The notes beneath the pieces are model-generated. The model ran no database searches. It saw only the letters and a list, made by a program, of their open reading frames with translations, and was not told where the DNA came from. Below are positions 52,081 to 61,900 of a DNA stretch of 64,000 bases, one piece after another; position 1 is the stretch's first letter; each line of letters starts with the position of its first letter. The translations under genes and the position numbers were made by a program. Source of the DNA: Rikenellaceae bacterium (GTDB lineage Bacteria > Bacteroidota > Bacteroidia > Bacteroidales > UBA932); NCBI GenBank assembly GCA_022766385.1, contig JALEPJ010000005.1:26495-90494 (forward strand), in the 5' to 3' direction.

Positions 52081-52899
52081 TTACTCGTTGTCGAAATCCT
52101 TATTGACTATGATACGTCCGCAGTGCTCGCAGATTACGAGCTTGTTGTTTGAGGCAATGTCGAGAAGACGCTGAGGAGTGATGGTATTGAAGCATCCGCC
52201 GCAAGCATTTTCATTGTACACGCCAACTACAGCAAGACGGTTGTGGACACTGTTCCTGATACGCTCATAAGCGCTCATGGTCCTGGCGTCAATCTTGGCT
52301 GCGCAAGCCTCTCTCTTGGACATAAGGCGCTTCTCCTCCGCAGATGTAGACTCGACGATTCCCTCAAGCTCAGCCTTCTTCGCCTTCAGGTTGTCCTTGC
52401 GGATTTCAATCATCCTCTCGGTATCCTCAATGTCGGCCTTGGTATTGGCAATGGCGAGTCTGGTCTCGTTGATATTCTTCTCTGAAATGCGTCTGAGATA
52501 GCCCTGGTTCTCGATTTCCTTGTTGATGGAGTCGAACTCACGGCTATTGGCGATATTGTCAAGCTGATTGCGATATCTCTCGATCTCTTCGTCGAGGTCG
52601 ATAATATTCTGCTTGTGTGATGCGATGGTGCTGTTGTACTTCTCGATGAGAGCCTTGTCAGAAGCTACCTTGTCCTCAAGGCTGGCAATCTCCTTTTCAA
52701 GTGCGGCAGCCTCCTCCGGCAACTCGCCGCGGAGCTGAAGTATCTTGTCTATTTCCACATCCGCCTCCTGAAGCTCATAGAGTATTCTGAGCTTTTCCTT
52801 CACGCTGAGATCGGAATCCTCTACGAAGTTTTTCTGAAGGGAGACGAAGGTCTCTCTCTGGTCGATAGGGGTCTCGACTTTCTTGAGTTTCTTTGCCAT
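52081..52899 (-). CDS. Coiled-coil protein with C-terminal C4 zinc ribbon
   Basis: The 272-residue cytoplasmic protein has a long coiled coil (about residues 40-200, Glu/Lys/Asn-rich with heptads) and a C-terminal zinc ribbon with two CxxC pairs (ACGGCFNTI and CEHCGRIIVN). This matches the widespread zf-RING_7/DUF164 family. In some bacteria relatives act with DNA, RNA or ribosome-linked factors, but the role here is open. It has its own promoter and is followed by dnaB. Confidence 0.85.
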   Translation of the reverse strand: MAKKLKKVETPIDQRETFVSLQKNFVEDSDLSVKEKLRILYELQEADVEIDKILQLRGELPEEAAALEKEIASLEDKVASDKALIEKYNSTIASHKQNIIDLDEEIERYRNQLDNIANSREFDSINKEIENQGYLRRISEKNINETRLAIANTKADIEDTERMIEIRKDNLKAKKAELEGIVESTSAEEKRLMSKREACAAKIDARTMSAYERIRNSVHNRLAVVGVYNENACGGCFNTITPQRLLDIASNNKLVICEHCGRIIVNKDFDNE

Positions 52900-52928
52900 A
52901 TATCTTTGTTCTATTTATTTGCGAAATG

Positions 52929-52936
52929 CAAAGTTA
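52929..52936 (-). promoter_or_regulatory. Predicted promoter -7 element of the zinc-ribbon gene
   Basis: The minus strand reads TAACTTTG, 30 bp before the start codon. It may also drive dnaB and the Rnf block downstream, since no other TAnnTTTG element was found between 52046 and 50498. Confidence 0.5.
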
Positions 52937-52951
52937 AGGATTTTTTTCTAC

Positions 52952-53269
52952 TTATAAAGACTTTTTGATGTCCTCCAACTGTTGTCTGATATTTTTCAGA
53001 GACTCCAGAACCTTGACATCCTTTTCAACCGTACGTTTCGAGTTCTTGAGCGCCTTGTTCACGCCTTCTAGAGTAAGTCCGTCAACGTTTACAAGATGAT
53101 GAATCTGCTTAAGCGTCTCAATATCCCCTGCGGTGTACTTCCTGTCCCCTTTTGCCGAACGTTTCAGCTTGAAATGGGAAGAAAATTCATTGGACCAGTA
53201 TCTGACAAGGGAGGTGCTCTCGCCCAGGATTTCAGCAACTTCGCCTATACTGTAGTAAAGTTTTTCCAT
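52952..53269 (-). CDS. MerR-family DNA-binding protein
   Basis: The 105-residue protein has a MerR winged helix at its N-terminus (YSIGEVAEILGESTSLVRYW, then the GDRKYTAGDIETLKQIHHLV segment) and a short coiled-coil dimerisation helix to the end. It lacks an effector-binding domain, so it is probably a small regulator of the heme- or stress-unrelated MerR type common in Bacteroidetes. An upstream frame extension to 53410 is rejected because it overlaps the M23 peptidase. It is 19 bp after that gene and likely in its operon. Confidence 0.85.
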   Translation of the reverse strand: MEKLYYSIGEVAEILGESTSLVRYWSNEFSSHFKLKRSAKGDRKYTAGDIETLKQIHHLVNVDGLTLEGVNKALKNSKRTVEKDVKVLESLKNIRQQLEDIKKSL

Positions 53270-53288
53270 ATAATTGATTATAAGTGTG

Positions 53289-54248
53289 TTAATCCAACGA
53301 CTGCCGCGTCCTTGAAGCCATATAGCTGAAGTCGGCATACTCCTTCGACCTGACTGACGCAAAAAGGAAATTGACAGGATCGAGAGCTTCCCCGTCCTTG
53401 AGCACCTCATAATGGAGGTGAGGCGCGAAGCTGCTGCCGGAGACCCCTACTTCCGCAATCTTCTTCCCCCTCAAGACATTCTGGCCTCTCGATACGGCAA
53501 TATCACCAAGATGCGAATAGCGGGTGACATATCCTCCCCTGTGGGTAATCTCGACCACATGCCCGTCTCCCCGGCCGGAACGCACGACTGAAGTGACCAC
53601 GCCGTCAGCAGCAGCCAGCACAGGATCACCCTGCGAAGCAATCAGGTCAAGACCGCTGTGGAAGCTCTCCACCTTGTAGAAAGGATTCACCTTGTTGCCC
53701 ATAGACGCACCCACCTGCGCTGCCGAGATTGATTCCAGCGGCAATGACATAGGCGGCAATGCCTCAGTGCCCTCGGCGCATAGCTGCATTATCCGACGGA
53801 AGTTCTCTTCAACCTTCGAAGCCGAAGCAGTGACATTCAGACCCTTGGCGTAAACGTATTCGACCATATCCTTGTCCGGGATAGAATCGACTGCCGAGGA
53901 AAGGTAAGCGTCAAGCTTGAACAGGTCAACGGAAGGAGCCGAAGAATGGAAGATATTCTCGTATATCTGATTGTCTTTCAATTGAATGCCATCGATAGCA
54001 TCGGAAATGAGCCTCTCCCTTTCCAGCATATCGGCATAGGTCTTCTGATAGAGTCTGTTCTCGTAGCGAAGAGCCTTCTGAGAATCAGTATTGACAACAA
54101 GGGCGAAGATGACATAATAGAAAACGGCCAGGGAGACCGTGGCGATAAGATAGCGCAAAAAGGACTTCAGCACGTTGAGAGCAGTGCGCTCAACCTGCCT
54201 AAACTTGAGGTTCTTGTCCATTATGACCGTTTTCTTCCTTCCAAACAT
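53289..54248 (-). CDS. M23 peptidase (LytM-type) membrane-anchored protein, copy 2
   Basis: The 319-residue protein has a short cytoplasmic start, a transmembrane helix at about 29-53 (SFLRYLIATVSLAVFYYVIF), a coiled-coil periplasmic part, and a C-terminal M23 domain. Zinc ligands are visible: HxxxD in FHSGLDLIA, and HLHYE near the end. The upstream copy at 54253 has the same layout, so the pair is a tandem duplication. M23 enzymes cut peptide cross-bridges and their homologues act in division. The gap to the upstream copy is 4 bp. Confidence 0.9.
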   Translation of the reverse strand: MFGRKKTVIMDKNLKFRQVERTALNVLKSFLRYLIATVSLAVFYYVIFALVVNTDSQKALRYENRLYQKTYADMLERERLISDAIDGIQLKDNQIYENIFHSSAPSVDLFKLDAYLSSAVDSIPDKDMVEYVYAKGLNVTASASKVEENFRRIMQLCAEGTEALPPMSLPLESISAAQVGASMGNKVNPFYKVESFHSGLDLIASQGDPVLAAADGVVTSVVRSGRGDGHVVEITHRGGYVTRYSHLGDIAVSRGQNVLRGKKIAEVGVSGSSFAPHLHYEVLKDGEALDPVNFLFASVRSKEYADFSYMASRTRQSLD

Positions 54249-54252
54249 ACTC

Positions 54253-55263
54253 TTATCTGCTTCTTAGGCTGAATGGCTGGCTGAGCAGCTCCTTCGTCTG
54301 CGAGCTGCGCAGGTTGACCATAGCCTTATACTCATCCACACTCATTTCCAAGTCCATGAAATTCATAGGATTGACCCTGGAATCCCTATAGATGACCTCA
54401 TAATGGAGATGAGGACCTGTGGACTTTCCGGAATTGCCGCTCTGGCCGATGCAATCGCCTCTCTTGAGCTTCATGCCCTCCGTAATGCTAATGATGCTCA
54501 AATGGGCATATCGGGTCTTGTATCCAAAACCGTGGTCGATAACGACCTCATTGCCATAACCGTTGAATCTGAAATTCACCGATTCGACTACACCGTCTCC
54601 GGTAGCATAGATGGGAGTGCCGGATTTCATAGGGAAATCCTGACCGGTATGGAACTCCCTGCCTCCGTATACGGGATCGGAACGGTAACCGAAGGAGCTG
54701 GAAATGCGATACTTGCTCTTATCCGGAAGGAAAGGCGGGATGGCAGGACGGCAGGAGGCCATATCTCCGGCACGTTTCGAGAGTGTCGCCACCTCGTCAT
54801 ATGACTTGGTCTGCAGGAAAACCTGCCTTGTCATAGCATCCAGACGGCGGGCAGTCCGGGCAAGAGGGCTGTTCGGATTCACATTCTCCAACAAGGACTC
54901 GTCTATCGGGCCTGTCGGAGTGTTGCCGAAGACTCCGGCCGGCATATTGTCCATACCGAAAATGGAACGGTAAACGTCACCGTTTCTGGATTCAAGGCCG
55001 CCCAGTATCTCCTCATACGCATCCAAGCGCGTGTTCATCAGCTCAAGGCGGGTCTCCCAACGGGCATTCGTTTTCTTCATTATGACCGTTTTCGGAGAGT
55101 CATAACCCAGGACCACAGTATAGATGAAAAAATAGAGGGCAGCCAAGGCTACACTGGCCAGAAAGACCAGAGTCGCCTTGGCGAACACCGTTCTTTTTGA
55201 CACTTCCTTGATCTCATACAGCAGAGTCTCGTGATTCAGTTTGTATGTTTTCCTCTTCGCCAT
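54253..55263 (-). CDS. M23 peptidase (LytM-type) membrane-anchored protein, copy 1
   Basis: The 336-residue protein has an N-terminal cytoplasmic segment (KTYKLNHETLLYEIKEVSKR), a transmembrane helix (about 25-50), a coiled coil with MNTRLDAYEEILGGLESRN, and an M23 domain with HTGQDFPMKSG and TGPHLHYEVIY (HxxxD and HxH zinc ligands). A frame extension to 55359 is rejected because it runs through the promoter region. It is the first of three genes with the second M23 copy and the MerR gene, and is divergent from alaS. Confidence 0.91.
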   Translation of the reverse strand: MAKRKTYKLNHETLLYEIKEVSKRTVFAKATLVFLASVALAALYFFIYTVVLGYDSPKTVIMKKTNARWETRLELMNTRLDAYEEILGGLESRNGDVYRSIFGMDNMPAGVFGNTPTGPIDESLLENVNPNSPLARTARRLDAMTRQVFLQTKSYDEVATLSKRAGDMASCRPAIPPFLPDKSKYRISSSFGYRSDPVYGGREFHTGQDFPMKSGTPIYATGDGVVESVNFRFNGYGNEVVIDHGFGYKTRYAHLSIISITEGMKLKRGDCIGQSGNSGKSTGPHLHYEVIYRDSRVNPMNFMDLEMSVDEYKAMVNLRSSQTKELLSQPFSLRSR

Positions 55264-55285
55264 TATATATATGGTCACATTTGGG

Positions 55286-55293
55286 CAAATATA
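55286..55293 (-). promoter_or_regulatory. Predicted promoter -7 element of the M23 operon
   Basis: The minus strand reads TATATTTG, 23 bp before the M23 start codon. It lies only 3 bp from the first alaS promoter candidate. Confidence 0.5.
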
Positions 55294-55296
55294 CTC

Positions 55297-55324
55297 TATT
55301 TTTGCGAAAAAATAGCTATTTTTG
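55297..55324 (+). promoter_or_regulatory. Two tandem candidate alaS -7 elements
   Basis: TATTTTTG occurs at 55297-55304 and again at 55317-55324, 20 bp apart. Either could be the alaS promoter; the second gives a leader of about 40 nt. Confidence 0.45.
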
Positions 55325-55368
55325 TGGTCTGTATCAATCAAAGCGGAAGATAAAAACAAGATATAATC

Positions 55369-58002
55369 ATGACTTCAAAAGAAATCAGACAGAAGTTTCT
55401 GGACTTCTTTGCATCCAAAGGACACAGCATTGTGCCATCGGCTCCTATGGTGGTAAAGGGTGACCCTACCCTTATGTTCACCAACGCCGGAATGAACCAG
55501 TTCAAGGACATTTTCCTCGGCAATACCACCAGCAAATTCAACAGGGCTGCCGACAGCCAGAAGTGCCTCCGCGTCAGCGGCAAGCACAATGACCTCGAAG
55601 AGGTAGGACACGATACCTACCACCACACAATGTTCGAAATGCTTGGAAACTGGAGTTTCGGAGACTATTTCAAGACCGAGGCCATCGATTGGGCCTGGGA
55701 GCTTCTGACTGAAGTCTACGGCATTGACAAGAACATACTCTACGCCACTGTTTTCGAAGGCTCTGAAGAAGACGGCACAACTCTCGACGAAGAGGCCAGA
55801 CAGGCTTGGCTCAAGTACCTTCCAGAGGACCATATCCTGCTCGGAAACAAGCACGACAACTTCTGGGAGATGGGAGACACAGGTCCTTGCGGTCCTTGCT
55901 CCGAAATTCACGTCGATATCCGTTCCGAAGAAGAGAAGCTTGCCAGCGGCATACCGGGACGCGAACTTGTGAACAAGTCCGACCCTCACGTCATTGAGAT
56001 CTGGAACCTCGTGTTCATGCAGTACGAGCGCAAGGCTGACGGACACCTCGAGAACCTCCCTGCCAAGAACATTGACACCGGTATGGGTTTCGAGCGTCTC
56101 TGTGCAGTGCTCCAGGGCAAGAATTCAAACTACGATACCGATGTATTCACCGGAATGCTCTCCAAAATCGGCGAACTTTCAGGCCACAAATATGGAGAGG
56201 ACAAGAAGACCGATGTGGCGATGCGCGTCATTGCAGACCACATACGCACCATCTGTTTCGCCATTGCTGACGGTCAGCTGCCATCGAATGCCAAGGCCGG
56301 ATATGTCATCCGCCGCATCCTCCGCAGGGCCGTACGCTACGGTTACACCTTCCTCGGCTTCAACGAGCCTTTCCTCTGCAGGCTGCTCCCTCAGCTCATT
56401 TCGGATATGGGCGAGGCATATCCAGAGCTTCCTGCACAGCAGAAACTCATTGAGAATGTTGTACGTGAAGAGGAGCTCGCATTCCTCCGTACCCTCGACA
56501 GGGGTATCAAGCTTATGGATGAGTATATGGCGAAGTCAGCGGACACGAAAGTCATTGGCGGCGTGGATGCTTTCACTCTCTATGACACCTTCGGTTTCCC
56601 TATTGACCTGACTGAGCTCATTGCCACAGAAAACGCTTATACCGTGGACCTCGAAGGCTTCAAGGCCGAGCTGCAGAAGCAGAAGGAGAGGGCACGCAAT
56701 GCCACCGCCAACGAATTCGGCGACTGGGTGGAGTACCGTTCGGGCGAGAGTGAGTTCCTGGGCTATGACAGCACCGAAGTCGAGGACGCACAGCTCCTGA
56801 AACAGAGAATAGTAAAGCAGAAGAACAAGGAGATGATTCAGCTCGCCTTCGACCGCACTCCTTTCTACGGTGAGATGGGCGGCGAGGTCGGCGATACCGG
56901 ATTCATAGTTTCCGAGAGTGGCGAGAAAATTGCCATAACAGATACCATCAAGGAGAACGGGCTCACCATCCACATTGCCGAGAAGATGCCTTCCGACCCA
57001 AGCGAGAGCTTCAAACTCAGCGTTGATGCCGAGCGACGTCAGAGAATTGCCAACAACCACAGCTGCACACACCTCCTCGACGAGGTGCTTCGCGAAGTTC
57101 TCGGCACCCACGTCGAGCAGAAAGGCTCATACGTTTGCGACAAGTACCTCCGCTTCGACTTCTCGCACTTCGAGAAGATGAGCGATGCTCAGATCCGCGA
57201 GGTCGAGCATAAGGTCAATGCCTTGATACGCCGCAATCTCGCTCTCGAAGAGAAGCGCGACGCGACTATGGAAGAGGCTCTTGCAATGGGTGCAATCGCA
57301 CTCTTCGGCGAGAAATACGGTGACAAGGTACGTGTGGTCAAATTCGGAGACAGCGTCGAGCTCTGCGGCGGTTGCCACACCTCGAGAACGGGCAATATCG
57401 GATACTTCCAGATCGTCAGCGAGTCTGCCATTGCCGCAGGCGTAAGAAGAATCGAGGCTGTGACCGGCTTCGAGGCTGAAATGTGCTCAGAGTCTGCACA
57501 GGAGACCATACGCACGATGAAGTCCTTCTTCAAGAACATCCCTGACCTTCCGGGAGCCATCCAGAAGCTCATCAACGAAAACGCCAACTACAAAAAGCAG
57601 GCAGAGGCATTTGCAAAGCAGAAGGCTGCCGAGTACGCCAAGGAGCTCTCAACGAGAGGCCAGAACATCAACGGCATCAATGTCATTGCAATAGGTCAGG
57701 CCAAGGACAATATCGAGGCGGACCCTGTTGTGGTCAAGGACGCTACGATGCGCCTCCAGAAGGAGCTTCAGAACACAGTCATCGCAGCTGCTGTGCTCGC
57801 TGAGGACAAGCCTCAGCTCATACTCGTATACTCAGCAGACCTTGTTGCCAAAGGCAAGAATGCCGGCAAGGACATACGAGAGGCAGCCAAGCTCATCCTT
57901 GGAGGAGGCGGCGGACAGCCAGGCTTTGCCACTGCAGGCGGAAAGAACGCCGAGGGCCTGAAGGATGCTCTGGCGAAACTTATTGAGATTGCCACGAACT
58001 AA
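55369..58002 (+). CDS. alaS: Alanine--tRNA ligase
   Basis: AlaS charges tRNA-Ala and edits mischarged Ser. The 877 residues have the class II catalytic core ([27 protein letters not shown]), the editing domain with zinc motif ([18 protein letters not shown], then [13 protein letters not shown]), and the C-terminal C-Ala domain with [17 protein letters not shown]. The length is normal. It has its own promoter region, shared with the divergent M23 operon. Confidence 0.97.
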   Translation: MTSKEIRQKFLDFFASKGHSIVPSAPMVVKGDPTLMFTNAGMNQFKDIFLGNTTSKFNRAADSQKCLRVSGKHNDLEEVGHDTYHHTMFEMLGNWSFGDYFKTEAIDWAWELLTEVYGIDKNILYATVFEGSEEDGTTLDEEARQAWLKYLPEDHILLGNKHDNFWEMGDTGPCGPCSEIHVDIRSEEEKLASGIPGRELVNKSDPHVIEIWNLVFMQYERKADGHLENLPAKNIDTGMGFERLCAVLQGKNSNYDTDVFTGMLSKIGELSGHKYGEDKKTDVAMRVIADHIRTICFAIADGQLPSNAKAGYVIRRILRRAVRYGYTFLGFNEPFLCRLLPQLISDMGEAYPELPAQQKLIENVVREEELAFLRTLDRGIKLMDEYMAKSADTKVIGGVDAFTLYDTFGFPIDLTELIATENAYTVDLEGFKAELQKQKERARNATANEFGDWVEYRSGESEFLGYDSTEVEDAQLLKQRIVKQKNKEMIQLAFDRTPFYGEMGGEVGDTGFIVSESGEKIAITDTIKENGLTIHIAEKMPSDPSESFKLSVDAERRQRIANNHSCTHLLDEVLREVLGTHVEQKGSYVCDKYLRFDFSHFEKMSDAQIREVEHKVNALIRRNLALEEKRDATMEEALAMGAIALFGEKYGDKVRVVKFGDSVELCGGCHTSRTGNIGYFQIVSESAIAAGVRRIEAVTGFEAEMCSESAQETIRTMKSFFKNIPDLPGAIQKLINENANYKKQAEAFAKQKAAEYAKELSTRGQNINGINVIAIGQAKDNIEADPVVVKDATMRLQKELQNTVIAAAVLAEDKPQLILVYSADLVAKGKNAGKDIREAAKLILGGGGGQPGFATAGGKNAEGLKDALAKLIEIATN

Positions 58003-58049
58003 GGTCTTACGGGCAGCACAACCCTTATCCGGATCAGCGCATCATTGGA

Positions 58050-60527
58050 ATGAAGAAACTGGACAAACTCTTATTGAGATCATTCTTCGGGTCGTTCATC
58101 GCGATCCTGCTGGTGGTCATATTCATTCTGGTGATGCAGTTCCTTTGGCTCTACATTGACGAGCTGGTCGGAAAGGGTCTTTCACTGCTCATCATCCTCG
58201 AATTCCTCGCTTGGGGAGGCACGTCGATATTGCCGACGGCATTGCCTCTGGCCACCTTGCTCGCTGCGATGTGGGCTCTCGGACAGATGAGCGAGAACAA
58301 CGAGCTCATTGCCGTAAAGGCTGCGGGAATCTCGCTCGCCAGAACGATGGCGCCGCTTTTCATTGCTTCGCTCATCATCAGCGCAGCCACCTATGTCATC
58401 AGCGACAGAGTGGTGCCGCTGGCCTGGAACAAGATGTACACCTTCCAGGACGATATACAGAACACCAACAGCGAAATCAAGATTCCTTCCGGCATTTTCT
58501 ACAACGGAATCGAGGGTTATGTACTCCGCGTGGACGAGAGGAACAAGGATAACGGAATGCTCTATGGGGTAATGGTTTACGACCATACTGACCGCAAGGG
58601 CAATATCAATGTCACGTTGGCGGACTCGGCTCTCCTGAAGATGTCCAAGAGCAAGGATTACCTCACCTTCACCCTTTACAACGGCACAAACTACGCAGAG
58701 AGCAATACCAGAGCCTACCGTGACACCAGCTACGAGGTTCAGAAAATCAATTTCCGCAAGCAAGACCTGATCATACCGCTGGAGAACTACAGCTTCGAAA
58801 AATCAGACAGCACCAGGTTCAGCGACCAGGTCAAGACTATGAGAAAAATCCAGCTTGTCGAATTCAGGGACTCGCTTGACAGGAACTTCACCCAAATGCA
58901 CCAGGACCACCTGAGGATGTTCATATACGGCGGCAATTTCTCAAAATACCGGCAGCTAGACACCGCCACAATCGAAAAGGAGCTGAAGCCTTTCGAGTGC
59001 GACAACTATATGGTATGGGACAATGCAAGTGACGAGTATTTCGCCTATGAACAGGCCTTGAACAAAGCCGTCAATATGGAAACGCAGCTGGTAGGAATGG
59101 GCCGTGAGCTGAACGAGTCTCTCTTCTATCTGAGAAGGGTAAATCTCTGCATACACAAGCTCTTCTCTGTAGCGCTTGCCTGCCTTCTGCTCTTCTTCAT
59201 AGGAGCGCCGTTGGGTTCGCTTGTAAAGAAAGGCCAGCTGGGAGGATCAGCTATCCTTTCAGTATTGTTCTTCGTTCTGTACTGGGTGGTGAACTCGATA
59301 GGAGAAAAGATGGCCAAGGACGGCGCAATGTCTCCTTTCGAAGGCAGCTTCCTTATGGTGTTACTATTGGCCCCTATGGGCGCCTTCTTTACCTGGAAGG
59401 CCGTCAACGACTCTTCATTGTTCAATATGGACCAGTTCAAATCCAGCTGGCGCCGAATCAAAACCAAAGTAATGAGCATTTTCAGGAAAACAAGGATAGT
59501 GTATATGGGCACCCCGGAATTCGCCGTTGCCCCTCTTAAAGCACTCATTGACAAGGGATACAACATCGTGGGTGTGGTTACAGTAGCCGACAAGCCTTCA
59601 GGGCGCGGACTCAAGATGAACGAGAGCGCCGTCAAGAAATTTGCAGTGGAACACGGCATTCCTGTGCTTCAGCCTGTCAAACTCAAGGATCCGGAATTCC
59701 TGGAAGCCCTGAGTGCATGGAAAGCAGACCTGTTCGTTGTGGTAGCTTTCCGAATGCTGCCTAAGGAAGTGTGGTCTATGCCTAAGCTTGGCACCTTCAA
59801 TCTCCACGCAGCCCTCCTGCCTCAATACAGAGGCGCCGCCCCTATCAACTGGGCCGTCATCAACGGAGAACAGATTACCGGAGTCACTACCTTTATGATT
59901 GACGAGGACATTGACACAGGAAGCATAATGCTCAGACAGGATTACCGCATCAAGCCAAGTGACAATGCCGGTGATGTCCATGACGCTCTGATGGAAATCG
60001 GAGCATCGCTAGTCTGCGACACTGTAGAAGGTCTGATTGAGGGCAATATAGAGCTGCGCGTTCAACGCTCCTTCGTACAGGGTTCAGAGCAGCTCAAGCC
60101 GGCGCCTAAGCTCAGCCGTGAGCTCTGCCACATCGACTGGAACGACAAAGCCAAGAACATCCATAATCTCATCAGAGGTCTCAGCCCTTACCCGGCAGCT
60201 TTCACCGAAATTCTGCCTATAGATGAATCTGTTTCTGCACCGGCAGTACAATTGAAGATCTACTCTTCTGAAATTATGAGCACGGAAGAAGCCGGCCGAC
60301 TCCTCGGAGCAAGCGATGGCTTGAATGTGCCGGGCAGCATCCTGTCAGACGGAAAAGGCATTCTGGCAATACGCACAGCCGACGGATTCATCAAAATCAA
60401 CGAACTCCAACTGGCCGGCAAAAAGAGGATGGACACCAAGACCTTCCTCCTTGGCTTCCGAAATCCTCAAAACTATCGTTGCACGGAAGGCAGCTCTAAA
60501 GCGCTTCTTGATTCCGTCCGCAAATAA
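58050..60527 (+). CDS. Fusion of LptF/LptG-family permease and methionyl-tRNA formyltransferase
   Basis: One uninterrupted 825-codon frame covers two unrelated functions. Residues 1 to about 470 form an LptF/LptG-type permease of the lipopolysaccharide exporter: three N-terminal membrane helices (13-35, 50-75, 100-125), a periplasmic beta-rich domain (130-360), three more helices (370-455) and an ALPLATLLAAMWALGQMSEN segment. Residues about 484-825 are a full methionyl-tRNA formyltransferase: IVYMGTPEFAVAPL at Met486, GRGLKMNESAVKKFA, NLHAALLPQYRGAAP with Asn584 and His586, and DEDIDTGSI with Asp622, the same 38-residue Asn-Asp spacing as in E. coli Fmt. The cytosolic C-terminus of the permease makes the topology feasible. 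An internal ATG at 59472 could start Fmt separately. No stop codon lies between the two parts. Confidence 0.9.
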   Translation: MKKLDKLLLRSFFGSFIAILLVVIFILVMQFLWLYIDELVGKGLSLLIILEFLAWGGTSILPTALPLATLLAAMWALGQMSENNELIAVKAAGISLARTMAPLFIASLIISAATYVISDRVVPLAWNKMYTFQDDIQNTNSEIKIPSGIFYNGIEGYVLRVDERNKDNGMLYGVMVYDHTDRKGNINVTLADSALLKMSKSKDYLTFTLYNGTNYAESNTRAYRDTSYEVQKINFRKQDLIIPLENYSFEKSDSTRFSDQVKTMRKIQLVEFRDSLDRNFTQMHQDHLRMFIYGGNFSKYRQLDTATIEKELKPFECDNYMVWDNASDEYFAYEQALNKAVNMETQLVGMGRELNESLFYLRRVNLCIHKLFSVALACLLLFFIGAPLGSLVKKGQLGGSAILSVLFFVLYWVVNSIGEKMAKDGAMSPFEGSFLMVLLLAPMGAFFTWKAVNDSSLFNMDQFKSSWRRIKTKVMSIFRKTRIVYMGTPEFAVAPLKALIDKGYNIVGVVTVADKPSGRGLKMNESAVKKFAVEHGIPVLQPVKLKDPEFLEALSAWKADLFVVVAFRMLPKEVWSMPKLGTFNLHAALLPQYRGAAPINWAVINGEQITGVTTFMIDEDIDTGSIMLRQDYRIKPSDNAGDVHDALMEIGASLVCDTVEGLIEGNIELRVQRSFVQGSEQLKPAPKLSRELCHIDWNDKAKNIHNLIRGLSPYPAAFTEILPIDESVSAPAVQLKIYSSEIMSTEEAGRLLGASDGLNVPGSILSDGKGILAIRTADGFIKINELQLAGKKRMDTKTFLLGFRNPQNYRCTEGSSKALLDSVRK

Positions 60528-60536
60528 CTGAAAAAT

Positions 60537-60553
60537 GAAACCTACAGGGTTTC
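60537..60553 (-). terminator. Terminator of the polyferredoxin/aldo-keto reductase operon
   Basis: GAAACC (60537-60542) and GGTTTC (60548-60553) form a 6-bp stem with a 5-nt loop that includes the stop codon region of the aldo/keto reductase gene. On the minus strand the stem is followed by ATTTTTC. Confidence 0.5.
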
Positions 60554-61900
60554 CTGCTTAAGTGACTCGATATAGCGGTCTATACGGCGGAGTTCCTGAG
60601 GGATACGTATATGCTGCGGGCAATGAACCATACACTGCTGACAATTGATGCAGTGGTCCGCCTGCCTGACAGTAGGGATAGCCTTGTTGTATTCAAGAAG
60701 GTAACGTTTGCGAAGCTTGTGATATTTCTCCTGCTCCCTTGAGACTACATAGCTGCCGTCATTTACTGACTTGTTGTAGAAGCTGAAAATGCCCGGTATG
60801 TCGATTCCGAAAGGACAAGGCATACAGTACTGGCAGCTTGTGCAGCCGACCAAAGGATAGTCTGCAATCCTGGTGGCCACCTCTCCTGTGAGGAAGTCTT
60901 TCTCTTCCTCTGTCAAAGGCTTGAATTTCAAGTAGGTATCCAGATTGTCCTGGAGATGTTCCATATAGGTCATTCCACTCAGCACGGTCAATATCCTTGG
61001 ATAAGAGCCGACGAAGCGGAAGGCCCAGGATGCTATGGACTTCTCAGGCTCACGAGACTTGAATTCATCGGCAACGGCCTTGGGAACACTGCTCAAACCG
61101 CCTCCCCTGAGGGGTTCCATTATGACTATCGGTATTCCGCGCTCATCAAGGCTCTTGTAGAGATGAGCGGCATTGGTATTGCGCCCTCCGGCATTGTACC
61201 AGTCCAGATAGTTCATCTGTATCTGGATGAAATCCCAATGATAGGTCTCGTGGGTCTGGATAAGCTCATCCCAGTCTCTCTGGCTTCCGTGGAAGGAAAA
61301 GCCAAGATTTCGTATATGTCCGGCCTTGCGTTCCGAGAGGAAGTAGTCAAGGAGTCCTGTATCTATAAACCTGTCCTTGAGGTCAGCATAGCCTGAGAGG
61401 GCGTGGAGAAGATAATAGTCGAGATAGTCTGTCTCGTAGTTTGCAAGCGACTGCTTGTACATCTTGACGCCTTCCTCGAAAGTGTTCTTACGGCTGTTCT
61501 TGGTAGCGATGAAATAGCTTTCACGCGGATAGCGGAGCAAAGCCTTGGCAGTAGCCCTCTCACTCTGGCCCTGGAGATATACAGGAGCGGAGTCAAAGTA
61601 GTTCACGCCGTGGCTTATTGCATAGTCGACAAGTTCATTGACAGAATTCTGATCTATTATTTCATTGCCGTTCTCATCCTTGATCATCTGCCAGCGCATA
61701 CAGCCATAGCCCAGGAGAGAGACCTTGTCACCACTGTTAGGATTCGTTCTGAGCGGCATTCCTTCAGATACTTCCGTCGTTTCTGACGTCTTTTTTCCTT
61801 TGTCGGGGCCGCAGGCAATAGCTGCACCCATAGCCAGAGCACCTGCACCGGCTGTTTTGAAGAATTGTCTTCTGGAAATATCTTTCATAAGGCTATTCAT
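60542..61900 (-). CDS. Tat-type aldo/keto reductase with 4Fe-4S domain
   Basis: The 452-residue protein begins with a twin-arginine signal (SRRQFF, Arg10-Arg11) that also has a lipobox-like AIAC, so it should be exported folded and perhaps lipidated. The body is an aldo/keto reductase barrel (LGYGCMRWQM, YFDSAPVYLQGQSE with the likely catalytic Asp and Tyr, then ATKNSRKNTF). The C-terminal 110 residues hold two ferredoxin motifs (CTSCQYCMPCPFGIDIP and CINCQQCMVHCP). The start overlaps the polyferredoxin stop by 8 bp; an alternative ATG is at 61888. The substrate is unknown. Confidence 0.87.
   Translation of the reverse strand: MNSLMKDISRRQFFKTAGAGALAMGAAIACGPDKGKKTSETTEVSEGMPLRTNPNSGDKVSLLGYGCMRWQMIKDENGNEIIDQNSVNELVDYAISHGVNYFDSAPVYLQGQSERATAKALLRYPRESYFIATKNSRKNTFEEGVKMYKQSLANYETDYLDYYLLHALSGYADLKDRFIDTGLLDYFLSERKAGHIRNLGFSFHGSQRDWDELIQTHETYHWDFIQIQMNYLDWYNAGGRNTNAAHLYKSLDERGIPIVIMEPLRGGGLSSVPKAVADEFKSREPEKSIASWAFRFVGSYPRILTVLSGMTYMEHLQDNLDTYLKFKPLTEEEKDFLTGEVATRIADYPLVGCTSCQYCMPCPFGIDIPGIFSFYNKSVNDGSYVVSREQEKYHKLRKRYLLEYNKAIPTVRQADHCINCQQCMVHCPQHIRIPQELRRIDRYIESLKQETL

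Noticed and set aside
54253..60527. Possible assembly break explaining the permease-formyltransferase fusion
   Set aside because: Both halves continue in the same frame with normal codon use and no abrupt composition change, so I kept it as a fusion, with read mapping suggested as a check.
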